The notes under the pieces: generated by a model
What the model was told of the DNA's origin: nothing
The model's database searches: none
What the model saw: the letters and a program-made list of their open reading frames with translations, nothing else
In this document: in pieces, positions 50,196-57,129 of the stretch
How the letters are laid out: each line of letters starts with the position of its first letter
Numbering within the stretch: position 1 is the first letter of the stretch
From: an uncultured Eubacteriales bacterium
GTDB taxonomy: Bacteria > Bacillota > Clostridia > Oscillospirales > Acutalibacteraceae
Direction of reading: 5' to 3'
DNA: 57,129 nt
Assembly (NCBI GenBank): GCA_934643185.1
Contig: CAKUBN010000010.1
Location: forward strand, 1-57,129
Position numbers and translations under genes: made by a program

Positions 50196-50756
50196 ATGAA
50201 AAAGAAAAACGATGGCGTAAAAGCCGTGGGCCGTGTTTCGGCGGTCATTGCGATGGTGGTGTTAATTTTGGCGGCGATCCCAGTCGGCGCGTGTATATCT
50301 TTGTCGCGCGAGCGCAACAATGTGACGGCGGAATACTACGGCTCCGACGACGTGTACGGCGTTTTGGATCAGGTCTCGATGATGGTTTCCGAAGCATCGA
50401 ATCTGGTGACGATCGCGGAAAAATACAGCGAGACGGACTTGACGCTTGTAGATGCCGTGCGCACGGCGCAGAACGCGGTGAAAAAGGCCGAGCGCCCGGC
50501 GGACAAGTACGCGGCTTTAAACGACCTGACGACGGCGGTGAAGGCGATGTATCGCCAAATCAAAAATATCGACATGAATGAGGAGGACGCAACGTACCGC
50601 GAATCGCTGATGTCGAACTACAATTCCGACTTGGATTATCTGATGCGCGACGATTACAACGATAAAGCCGCCGCATTCAACGATGCGCTGCACAATTCGC
50701 CTGCGTATGCACTGGCGAAGCTGGTAGGCATCGGCGATGTGGAGCTGTTCGCGTAA
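50196..50756 (+). CDS. LemA-family protein
   Basis: This 186-residue protein has one N-terminal TM segment (VSAVIAMVVLILAAIPVG) and a helical LemA domain (VYGVLDQVSMMVSEASNLVT, LVDAVRTAQNAVKKAERPAD, ESLMSNYNSDLDYLMRDDYN). LemA proteins are often paired with TPM-domain proteins, and that gene follows directly. The ATG at 50196 has GGAAAGGAAATTTTT upstream. Confidence 0.82.
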   Translation: MKKKNDGVKAVGRVSAVIAMVVLILAAIPVGACISLSRERNNVTAEYYGSDDVYGVLDQVSMMVSEASNLVTIAEKYSETDLTLVDAVRTAQNAVKKAERPADKYAALNDLTTAVKAMYRQIKNIDMNEEDATYRESLMSNYNSDLDYLMRDDYNDKAAAFNDALHNSPAYALAKLVGIGDVELFA

Positions 50757-50788
50757 AAGTTTGAAACGGACAGGGAAAGGAAATGCTT

Positions 50789-51754
50789 ATGACAAAGACC
50801 GTACATCCTGTTTTGAAAAAGACGGGCGCTGTGCTGCTTACGGTGCTGGTGCTCGTACTTATGGCGGTGCCGGCGTTTGCCGTGGCGTTGCCGGATGCCC
50901 CGACGGGCTATGTGTATGACGGCGCGAATGTGCTTTCGTCCTCGACGGAAAGCTATATTGAGCGCACGGGCAGCGCACTTGCCGAAGCCTGCGGCGCGGA
51001 GGTCGTGGTGGCGACCGTGGATTTCACCGACGGCGAGGATATTGCCGATTATGCGTATGACCTCTTTAACAAGTGGGGCATCGGTGACAAGAAAGCGAAT
51101 AACGGTCTCTTGATTCTGCTTTCCATCGGTGCGGAGGATTACTACGCCGAGCCGGGCGTGGGGCTGACCGATGTTTTTACCGGCGGCGTGCTGGACGCGA
51201 TGCTGTATGACTACCTTGAGGACGATTTTGCCGCGAAAGAGTACGACAGCGGCGTGAAAAAGGTCTACGCCCGCACGGTGGAGATTTTGGAAGACCACTA
51301 CAATGTCTCGTATTCCACGGGTACAACAAACAACGCGAATGCGAACACCAATTATAATTATGCGAATAATAGTACATCCGGCGGAATTTTATACGGATTT
51401 CAGCGCTTCTTCTCGCGGGTCTGGCGATTCTTCTTCGTGGTTCTGTTCGTCATTTTGATTATTGCGCTGAGCGTGCTGCGTCCGCGCAGACGGTATTACC
51501 GCAGAGGTTGGGGCGTGCCGCCCCCGCCGCCTCCGATGGGCGGCTTCTGGCGCGGGCCCCGTCCGCCGCGCGGCCCGGGCGGTCCCGGATTCGGCGGCCC
51601 GAGACCGGGTGGATTTAGCGGCTCGCGTCCCTCGGGCGGTCCCCGTCCCGGTGGCGGACGCTCCGGAGGCTTTGGCAGCGGCCGTTCGGGCGGCGGTGCG
51701 CCGCGCGCAGGCGGAGGCTCCACGCATGGCGGAGGTGCAGGCAGAAGAAGATGA
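50789..51754 (+). CDS. TPM-domain membrane protein
   Basis: This protein of about 321 residues has a signal peptide (GAVLLTVLVLVLMAVPAFA), an extracytoplasmic TPM domain (YVYDGANVLSSSTESYIERT, VVVATVDFTDGEDIADYAYD, NNGLLILLS, YYAEPGVGL), one TM helix (FFVVLFVILIIALSVLRP) and a Gly/Pro/Arg-rich tail. TPM proteins are proposed membrane-associated phosphatase-like or quality-control factors. Start: the second ATG at 50789 has better SD spacing than the first at 50783. It overlaps the next HAD gene by 4 bp. Confidence 0.9.
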   Translation: MTKTVHPVLKKTGAVLLTVLVLVLMAVPAFAVALPDAPTGYVYDGANVLSSSTESYIERTGSALAEACGAEVVVATVDFTDGEDIADYAYDLFNKWGIGDKKANNGLLILLSIGAEDYYAEPGVGLTDVFTGGVLDAMLYDYLEDDFAAKEYDSGVKKVYARTVEILEDHYNVSYSTGTTNNANANTNYNYANNSTSGGILYGFQRFFSRVWRFFFVVLFVILIIALSVLRPRRRYYRRGWGVPPPPPPMGGFWRGPRPPRGPGGPGFGGPRPGGFSGSRPSGGPRPGGGRSGGFGSGRSGGGAPRAGGGSTHGGGAGRRR

Positions 51755-52419
51755 GTATTTGGGTTTTGTTTGATTTAGACGGCACCCTTGTCGATAACAG
51801 CGAGGGCATCACGAAAAGCACGCAGTTTGCGCTCGACAGCTACGGCTATCCGAACCAGCCGGTGGAGACACTGAAAAAGTTCATCGGTCCGCCGCTGCAT
51901 GAATCCTTTATGGAATTCTACGGCTTTTCCAAAGAGCAGGCATTTGAGGCGGTAGACCGCTACCGCGTGCGCTACAAAGAAAAAGGCGTGTACGAAAACC
52001 GCTTGTACCCCGGCATGAAAGAACTGTTGGAGGCGTTGAAAAGCGCAGGTGTGAAATTGAGTGTTTCCACCTCAAAGCCGACGGTGTTCACGGAGAAGAT
52101 CTTGAAGCAAAACGGGATCTTTGAGCTGTTCGACCAGATTGTCGGCGCGAATCTCGATGGCTCCATGACGGATAAGACCGAAGTGATGCAGGAGGCCATG
52201 CGCCGCGCGGGCGGAAAGGAAAACAATACGTTTTTCATGGTCGGCGACCGAAGCTTTGATATGATCGGCGCGAAAAATTGCGGCGTGCCGGGCATCGGCG
52301 TGTACTTCGGCTTTGCGGAACCCGGCGAGCTGGAAGAAGCGGGCGCGGATTATACCGTGCAGACTGTGAAAGAATTGAAAACGCTGCTGATGAAGCTTGT
52401 GGCGGAAGCCGAGAGCTGA
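51751..52419 (+). CDS. HAD-superfamily hydrolase (phosphoglycolate phosphatase-like)
   Basis: This 222-residue phosphatase begins MSIWVLFDLDGTLVDNSEGI (motif I), has KLSVSTSKPTVFTEKIL for motif II, and FFMVGDRSFDMIGAKNCGVP for motif IV; the cap domain is helical. It resembles the Gph/PpaX group (phosphoglycolate or pyrophosphate hydrolase). The start overlaps the TPM stop as ATGA, so the two are coupled. Hairpin element G follows its stop. Confidence 0.93.
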   Translation: MSIWVLFDLDGTLVDNSEGITKSTQFALDSYGYPNQPVETLKKFIGPPLHESFMEFYGFSKEQAFEAVDRYRVRYKEKGVYENRLYPGMKELLEALKSAGVKLSVSTSKPTVFTEKILKQNGIFELFDQIVGANLDGSMTDKTEVMQEAMRRAGGKENNTFFMVGDRSFDMIGAKNCGVPGIGVYFGFAEPGELEEAGADYTVQTVKELKTLLMKLVAEAES

Positions 52420-52437
52420 CGAAAACGGCGGGCGTGG

Positions 52438-52631
52438 TTAAAAGTTTTGCTCAAGCTTTTTCAAAAGCTTGTCAGATTCCAAAGGTGAAACCTTTGGTCG
52501 AGCTCCGCAGAGCTCGAAAACTTTTTGCCTAACAAGAAATCAGGACAGGAGGACAAACAGTCCAGTGGACTGTTTGTCCGTGGAAGACCCAATTAGGGGG
52601 TCTTCCGAAAAGGCGAGTATCACGAGCCTTT
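52438..52631 (+). repeat. Multi-hairpin intergenic element, copy G
   Basis: It starts 19 bp after the HAD gene stop. H1-H3 (AAGCTTTTTCAAAAGCTT, CCAAAGGT/ACCTTTGG, CGAGCTC/GAGCTCG) are identical to copy E, but H4-H6 differ: GGACAAACAGTCC/GGACTGTTTGTCC, GGAAGACCC/GGGTCTTCC and AAAGGC/GCCTTT. Confidence 0.9.
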
Positions 52632-52658
52632 AGAAAGAGAAAAAACATAGCAAAAAGC

Positions 52659-52702
52659 AAAGCGCACAGCTTTTCAAAAGGGCTGTGCGCTTTGTTCTTT
52701 TT
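52659..52702 (+). terminator. Terminator after element G
   Basis: AAAGCGCACAGC (52659-52670) pairs with GCTGTGCGCTTT (52682-52693), then GTTCTTTTT. It matches the terminator between copies E and F. Confidence 0.9.
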
Positions 52703-52720
52703 AATTATAATTGAAATTGA

Positions 52721-52749
52721 TTGACAGACTATCCGCTTTTTGATAGAGT
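52721..52749 (+). promoter_or_regulatory. Promoter of the signal-anchored protein gene
   Basis: Perfect TTGACA (52721-52726), 17-bp spacer and TAGAGT (52744-52749), 46 bp before the GTG start. Confidence 0.65.
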
Positions 52750-52794
52750 GTAGTTAAGAAGAAAAATCAAACAACTTTACGGGGAGGGGAAGCT

Positions 52795-53475
52795 GTGCGA
52801 AAACGAATTTGGCTGACCGGGGTCATGCTGCTTGTTTTGGTTTTGGCGGCGGGCGCTGCATTTGCCGCGGAAAACGCGTATACAAAGGACGAGGCCGTGA
52901 AAGCGTGTATTGAGCGGGTCGTCCCCGAAAACGCGGAGGAAGTGCTGTCTGCCGTGCGGGTGACGGTGAAAGACACGGGAAACGGTAACGTTGTCGACGA
53001 GGCAAAATCGGCGGCGGAGGCGTACACGTACCGCTATGCGGAAAACGGGGAAGAAGCTTACTGTACGGTGCTCGTTTTGCAGCTGCATGACGTGTCCGTT
53101 ACGGAAGACGACGAGATCACCGTAGACGTAAACGACTATTTAAGTCCTTTCAGCCCGCAGGACGGCGTGGAGTACACGCGGAAAACATCGGATGATTTGT
53201 GGAGCGGCGAACACGAGGTGACAGTGATGCCGAAAGACCTGCAAATGGAGCTGCTGCTCGGCAGTGAGCTGAAAAGCGGCGCGAAAGACCGCTTGATCTG
53301 CATGAGCTTTCCGTCCTCCGGCAACGCGGAAAGGGAGAGTGAGGCGCCGGAATATATTGTTACAGTGACGAGCTCGCCGAAGACGGTGGCGGTTCCCATT
53401 TGGGCGGCTATACTGGCGGGTTTGGTTGTGGTTGGCATTATTGTGATTGTAATAAAGAAAAAGCGCGCAGCTTGA
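52795..53475 (+). CDS. Secreted, membrane-anchored protein of unknown function
   Basis: This 226-residue protein has a signal peptide (RIWLTGVMLLVLVLAAGAAF), an extracytoplasmic domain of about 150 residues with no recognised family, and a C-terminal TM helix (VPIWAAILAGLVVVGIIVIV) with the basic stop KKKRAA. It is a predicted type I membrane protein. The start is GTG with GGGGAGGGGAAGCT upstream. The gene is bracketed by inverted hairpin elements G and H and has its own promoter; a terminator overlaps its stop. Confidence 0.8.
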   Translation: MRKRIWLTGVMLLVLVLAAGAAFAAENAYTKDEAVKACIERVVPENAEEVLSAVRVTVKDTGNGNVVDEAKSAAEAYTYRYAENGEEAYCTVLVLQLHDVSVTEDDEITVDVNDYLSPFSPQDGVEYTRKTSDDLWSGEHEVTVMPKDLQMELLLGSELKSGAKDRLICMSFPSSGNAERESEAPEYIVTVTSSPKTVAVPIWAAILAGLVVVGIIVIVIKKKRAA

Positions 53476-53491
53476 GGGCTGGGCGCTTTAA
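53458..53491 (+). terminator. Terminator overlapping the stop codon
   Basis: AAAGCGC and GCGCTTT with inner CAGC/GCTG form a hairpin similar to those next to copies E/F and G; the TGA stop lies in the loop. Confidence 0.65.
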
Positions 53492-53508
53492 ATCTATGCT
53501 TCATTTCT

Positions 53509-53703
53509 AAGAACTCGCTATGCGAGTTCTTAGGGAAACCCCTTAGTAGGGTTTCCCTCGGCATAACAGTCCACCGGACTGTTATGCCTCCCTTCCTGAC
53601 TTTTTGGTAGGCAAAAGGGTTTCGTTTTCTGCGGAAAACGACTCGGGGCGTTGCCCCGAGACCCCATAAACTTTCTGAAGAAAGTTTAATCAAAGACTTT
53701 TAA
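53509..53703 (-). repeat. Multi-hairpin intergenic element, copy H
   Basis: On the minus strand it starts 19 bp after the citrate synthase stop. Stems: AAACTTTCTTCAGAAAGTTT, CGGGGC/GCCCCG, CGTTTTC/GAAAACG, GGCATAACAGTCC/GGACTGTTATGCC, AGGGAAACCC/GGGTTTCCCT and AAGAACTCGC/GCGAGTTCTT. H1 resembles copy A; H6 equals copy E. Confidence 0.9.
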
Positions 53704-53721
53704 CCGTGATTTTCGGGGGCT

Positions 53722-55089
53722 TTATGCTTCGCTTTCCATACCCGGGAACGCGCGCTCGGGGTGGATGGATTTATATGCCGGGCGGATGATCTTCCCGGCG
53801 TTAATGAGCTCCTCGATGCGGTGGGCGCTCCAGCCGGCGATTCTGGCGCAGGCAAAAATGGGAGTATAGAGCTCCATCGGCAGATCGAGCATGCTGTAAA
53901 TGAAGCCGCTGTAAAAGTCTACGTTTGCGGAAACGCCTTTATAAATGCGGCGCTTTTCGGCGATGACCTGCGGGGCGAGCCGTGCGACGCGCATATATAA
54001 GCCGTACTCGTCCTCGCGGCCTTTTTCTTTGGAGAGGCCCTCCGCAAAGCGCTCCATAATGCGCGCTCTGGGGTCGGAGACGGAATACACGGCGTGGCCC
54101 ATGCCGTAGATGAGGCCCGCGTTATCAAATGCTTTTTTATCGAGCAGGCGGGCGAGGTAATCGCAGATCTCATCCTCATTTGTCCAGTCTTTGACCTGCT
54201 CTTTCATGTCGTTAAACATGCGCACGACCTTGATGTTTGCGCCACCATGCTTCGGGCCTTTTAAGGAGCCGAGCGCTGCGGCGATGGCGGAATACGTATC
54301 CGTGCCGGAGGACGACACGACGTGCGTTGTGAACGTGGAGTTGTTGCCGCCGCCGTGCTCTGCGTGCAGCATGAGCGCGATGTCGAGCACCTTGGCTTCC
54401 AGCGGGGTGAACTGCTTATCGGAGCGCAGGATGCGCAGAATGTTTTCGGCGGTGGTAAGCTCCGGCTTCGGCTGGTGAATATACAGGCTTTTGCCGTCGT
54501 GATAGTGGCGGTACGCCTGATAGCCGTAGACAGAGAGCAGCGGAAAAATGGCGATGAGCTGAATGCACTGCCTGAGGACGTTCGGAATGGAGATGTCGTC
54601 CGGGGCATCGTCATACGAATACATGGTCAGCACGCTGCGGGCGAGGGTGTTCATCATGTCGCCGCTTGGGGCCTTCATGATGATGTCGCGCACGAAATTC
54701 GTGGGCAATGTGCGGTAAAACGAAAGCTGCTGAATGAAGCCGTCGAGCTGGTCTTTACTTGGCAGCTCGCCGAAAAGGAGCAGGTAGGCGGTCACCTCAA
54801 AGCCGAAGCTGTGGTCAGAGGGCATGCTGCGGACAAGGTCCTCAATGCTATAGCCGCGGTAGAAAAGCTGCCCTTCACACGGGACCTTCACGCCGTTTTC
54901 CATGCGGCTGGAGCGGATCTCCGAAATATCGGTAAGGCCGGTCAAAACGCCGTTGCCGTTGATGTCGCGCAGGCCGCGCTTTACGTCGTATTTTGCATAG
55001 AGCTCCGGGTCGATTTTGCCGTTTTTTACGCAAAGGTCGGCGAGGGATTCCATTTCGGGGGTGATTTCTGAGTATACGGATCTTGCCAT
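53722..55089 (-). CDS. gltA: Citrate synthase
   Basis: This 455-residue enzyme condenses acetyl-CoA and oxaloacetate. The signatures are visible: LMLHAEHGGGNNSTFTTHVV with the first catalytic His, the CoA/oxaloacetate loop GMGHAVYSVSDPRARI with the second His, and VDFYSGFIYSMLDLP with the catalytic Asp. The N-terminus is longer than in E. coli GltA, as in other clostridial forms. The ATG at 55089 follows AAAGGATGGACTGC. It appears monocistronic; element H follows its stop. Confidence 0.95.
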   Translation of the reverse strand: MARSVYSEITPEMESLADLCVKNGKIDPELYAKYDVKRGLRDINGNGVLTGLTDISEIRSSRMENGVKVPCEGQLFYRGYSIEDLVRSMPSDHSFGFEVTAYLLLFGELPSKDQLDGFIQQLSFYRTLPTNFVRDIIMKAPSGDMMNTLARSVLTMYSYDDAPDDISIPNVLRQCIQLIAIFPLLSVYGYQAYRHYHDGKSLYIHQPKPELTTAENILRILRSDKQFTPLEAKVLDIALMLHAEHGGGNNSTFTTHVVSSSGTDTYSAIAAALGSLKGPKHGGANIKVVRMFNDMKEQVKDWTNEDEICDYLARLLDKKAFDNAGLIYGMGHAVYSVSDPRARIMERFAEGLSKEKGREDEYGLYMRVARLAPQVIAEKRRIYKGVSANVDFYSGFIYSMLDLPMELYTPIFACARIAGWSAHRIEELINAGKIIRPAYKSIHPERAFPGMESEA

Positions 55090-55323
55090 GCAGTCCATCC
55101 TTTCTTCGTTTCCCGTTTGGGGTTCTGCGAGTTTTTAAAATAGTTCAAAATAGGAATGATATAATTTATTATAGCATATTGGTGCTGTGTGAAAATGTCG
55201 AATTTGTGAATTTTCCGCGTCCGAACCGTGTACATGCGCCGTATACGCGTTTGAGTGCATAATTTTATGCGGCGTATCATAAGCATGATAAGACGGATAT
55301 GCCACACAAATGGAGGCAGTGCG

Positions 55324-56436
55324 ATGCGAAAGGAACGGATCGGAAAATTTACATACAGGGTTTGCACGGTATTGACAGCGGCGGTGACACTTTGGTGCAT
55401 GGGGGATAATCTGCTGCCGGTCATCAAAGAAAACGGCGCGACGTGGGCGCTGAGGGCGGCTGGCTTGCAGGCGATTGTAAGCCATGAAGCGCCAAAAGCG
55501 GAAAGCACGCCTGCGCCCCAAAAGGAAACCGTAAAAGAGGCAGAGCCGGGGGCGACAGTGCTCCCCATGGCGACACCTGTGCCGGCAGAGAGCGAGGAAA
55601 CTGCAGAGCTGCCCGTGCTGCCGGAGCCGACACCGGACCCGGAGCGCGAAACGGCGGCCGTCGCTGCGACCTTTATGGGCGGGGGAGAAGAAATAGACGG
55701 CTTTTTTGTGAAGGACACTTCGGATTCGGGACTCGATTTATCAGAAGAAATTTTGATCGACCCGGATGTGCACGTGAAGCGCGACGGCTCGCCGGTGGTG
55801 CTGCTGTACTCCACACATACGTCGGAAGCGTACTTGCAGTATGAATCGGACTGGTATTACCGCGACGAGAGCTTTCGCACGGAGGAGGAAGAAAACAGCG
55901 TTGTGGCGGTGGCAAAAAGGGCGAAAGACGTGATAGAAGCGGGCGGGTTCGGTGTTATACACGACACGACAAGGTTTGACGAGACGTATTCCGGCAGCTA
56001 CCAGCGCTCGATGGATGCGATGCAGGAAAATTTGCTGAATTACCCCACAATACAGATCACCGTGGACGTGCACAGGGACGCGTTCGGCGAGGAGGACGAC
56101 GGCACGCGGTATAAGCCGGTCGCCGAAATAAACGGGGAAAATGCTGCGCAAATTATGATCATGGCGGGGTGTGACCTTTCGGAAGACCCGCTGTTCCCGG
56201 ATTGGCGGGAAAACCTGCATTTGGCTTTGCGCTTGCAGCAAAAGGGCGACGCACTGTTTCCGGGGCTGTTTCGGCCGCTGTTTTTTGCGCAGAGAAACTA
56301 CAATATGCACGCCACGCACGGCTCGCTGCTTGTTGAAGTCGGCACGGAGGTGAATACGCAAAGAGAAGCGGACTACGCCGGGGTGCTGCTTGGCGAGACG
56401 ATTTTGGCGGTTTTAAACGACATAGCGGAGGAATAA
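55324..56436 (+). CDS. spoIIP: Stage II sporulation protein P
   Basis: This 370-residue peptidoglycan amidase/endopeptidase works with SpoIID and SpoIIM in forespore engulfment. It has an N-terminal TM helix, a Pro/Glu-rich linker, and the SpoIIP domain: VVLLYSTHTSEAY with the zinc His, TIQITVDVHRDAF, a central AAQIMIMAGCD, and NYNMHATHGSLLVEVGTEVNTQ with the last ligands. The ATG at 55324 follows TGGAGGCAGTGCG. It overlaps the next gene by one base (TAATG). It marks a spore-forming lineage. Confidence 0.95.
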   Translation: MRKERIGKFTYRVCTVLTAAVTLWCMGDNLLPVIKENGATWALRAAGLQAIVSHEAPKAESTPAPQKETVKEAEPGATVLPMATPVPAESEETAELPVLPEPTPDPERETAAVAATFMGGGEEIDGFFVKDTSDSGLDLSEEILIDPDVHVKRDGSPVVLLYSTHTSEAYLQYESDWYYRDESFRTEEEENSVVAVAKRAKDVIEAGGFGVIHDTTRFDETYSGSYQRSMDAMQENLLNYPTIQITVDVHRDAFGEEDDGTRYKPVAEINGENAAQIMIMAGCDLSEDPLFPDWRENLHLALRLQQKGDALFPGLFRPLFFAQRNYNMHATHGSLLVEVGTEVNTQREADYAGVLLGETILAVLNDIAEE

Positions 56437-56768
56437 TGGAAAACGAGCGGGGCATACTGCGTGCGGAGGTGTTTTTTGTGCGCAAGATTCTGCGTTCCCG
56501 CACGTTTTTGATGTCGTTTTTCTGTACAGTTATCGTTTTGCTGATGATCTTCGGGCTTTTGATGGTGGACGCCGAGGGGAGACGGCTAAGCTTTAACGAT
56601 AACGCCCCGTCGGCGGAAATTCTGTATAAAGCGGACGGCAGGGCGTTTTTGCAGATCAACGCGTTTGAGCTGGACACGAGGATCCCCGTGACCGGCGTGA
56701 TGAAGATGTGGCGGTTTTTTGAAAAGTTCTTTTGCCTGCCGCAGGGAGCTGACGGCGAACGTGGTTAA
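56436..56768 (+). CDS. Small membrane protein coupled to spoIIP
   Basis: This 110-residue protein has a single TM helix (TFLMSFFCTVIVLLMIFGLL) and a short extracytoplasmic domain (SAEILYKADGRAFLQINAFE). No family is named. It overlaps the spoIIP stop by TAATG, so it is translationally coupled and probably acts in the sporulation membrane. Hairpin element I follows its stop. Confidence 0.75.
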   Translation: MENERGILRAEVFFVRKILRSRTFLMSFFCTVIVLLMIFGLLMVDAEGRRLSFNDNAPSAEILYKADGRAFLQINAFELDTRIPVTGVMKMWRFFEKFFCLPQGADGERG

Positions 56769-56990
56769 AAGTTTTCGCCAGCCTTTTTCAAAAGGCTGTG
56801 GGGTCTTGGGGCAAAGCCCCGAGTCGCCATTCGCAAATGGCGAAACCTTTTGCCTACCCCAAGACTAGGAATGGTAGAAAGCAATGCTTTGCATTGCTTT
56901 AACAGTCCGGTGGACTGTTAAACCGTAGGAAACCCAGTCAATGGGTTTCCTAAAAGGCGGCAAGTGCCGCCTTGGCAAGTGCCGCCTTTA
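56764..56990 (+). repeat. Multi-hairpin intergenic element, copy I
   Basis: It starts at the stop of the small membrane protein gene. Stems: AGCCTTTTTCAAAAGGCT, GGGGC/GCCCC, CGCCATT/AATGGCG (as copy C), an extra AAAGCAATGC/GCATTGCTTT hairpin, TTTAACAGTCC/GGACTGTTAAA, TAGGAAACCC/GGGTTTCCTA and AAAGGCGGC/GCCGCCTTT. The last arm is tandemly duplicated (GGCAAGTGCCGCCTT twice). Confidence 0.9.
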
Positions 56991-57039
56991 GAAAAACAAT
57001 CGCTGTGCAAAAAGAAAAGAAAACCGTTCTTTTTTTAAC

Positions 57040-57129
57040 CAAATTAAAATTGTGGTCGATTGTAAAATGAAGTTGGACACCTGAAAAAAAGGAATCCATA
57101 GTGACTTCCAATGTGGTAGAATGAAGTTC
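57040..57129 (+). other. Possible edge of an insertion sequence
   Basis: The last 90 bases contain ATGAAGTT twice (57067 and near the end) and the phrase AATGTGGTAGAATGAAGTT, which resembles the terminal region of some IS30- or IS3-like elements. The window ends before any transposase gene, so this is only suggestive. Confidence 0.25.

Noticed and set aside
55210..55323. A sigma-E promoter for spoIIP
   Set aside because: GTATAC and CATAATTT are present, but the spacing is too short for the sigma-E consensus, so I did not annotate it.
4437..56990. CRISPR array interpretation of the repeats
   Set aside because: Copies are kilobases apart, are about 200 bp, are built of variable hairpins and have no spacer pattern; no cas genes are present.

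Overview
The window looks like chromosomal DNA of a spore-forming member of the Firmicutes (Clostridia, probably an Oscillospirales/Ruminococcaceae-type gut bacterium). Supporting signs are the stage II sporulation protein SpoIIP, a single-chain L-serine dehydratase with iron-sulfur cysteines, a DUF896/YnzC protein, a tRNA with encoded CCA, strong Gram-positive Shine-Dalgarno sequences, and several GTG/TTG starts. Base composition looks moderately GC-rich by eye; I did not compute it.

Region by region. 1-9.1 kb: trkA-trkH potassium uptake, two GNAT acetyltransferases, a winged-helix protein coupled to a DUF3795 protein, a YafY/WYL regulator, a MATE exporter behind an attenuator-like leader, and a DUF1643 protein. 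9.1-15.3 kb: the most unusual locus. It encodes an E2-like protein with a repeat-bearing N-terminus, a JAMM isopeptidase, a ThiF/E1 enzyme, two small helical proteins (one WXG100-like), a frameshifted NucA/NucB nuclease with a helical N-terminus, a DUF2625/SUKH-like protein and a transglutaminase-like protein. 15.3-24.3 kb: XRE regulator, nucleotidyltransferase with a structured leader, tRNA-Pro, oleate hydratase remnant, AraC-MATE pair, a SpoIID-like/peptidoglycan-binding pair, a GH2 glycosidase and a YgiT/MqsA-like zinc finger. 24.3-27.5 kb: a minus-strand phage-derived lysis cassette (small membrane protein, sigma-like regulator, holin, appendage protein, amidase) behind a consensus promoter with LexA-like boxes. 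27.8-35.9 kb: an FtsK/SpoIIIE-type ATPase with a membrane protein, a YbjN-like protein, a TPR protein, an OmpR-type winged-helix regulator and a divergent sigma-like protein. 35.9-57.1 kb: mostly housekeeping and metabolic genes (GNAT, aldo/keto reductase, LysR, FtsH, L-serine dehydratase, PHP, DUF896, MATE, HAD, lipoprotein, LtaS-like N-terminal half, XpaC-TelA-LemA-TPM, HAD, citrate synthase, SpoIIP).

The main non-coding discovery is a family of nine intergenic elements of about 180-230 bp (near 4.4, 27.6, 33.7, 37.7, 40.9, 41.2, 52.4, 53.5 and 56.8 kb). Each is a string of about six hairpins in fixed order joined by a conserved single-stranded core. Stem sequences differ between copies while pairing is kept, and stems are shared between copies in mosaic fashion. 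Seven copies begin just after the stop codon of an intact gene, in the sense of that gene; an eighth follows the stop of an apparent gene remnant.

Two systems deserve most attention: the E2-JAB-E1 locus without a visible ubiquitin-like modifier, and the covarying multi-hairpin element family. Functions are inferred from protein families and context only; no searches were run.
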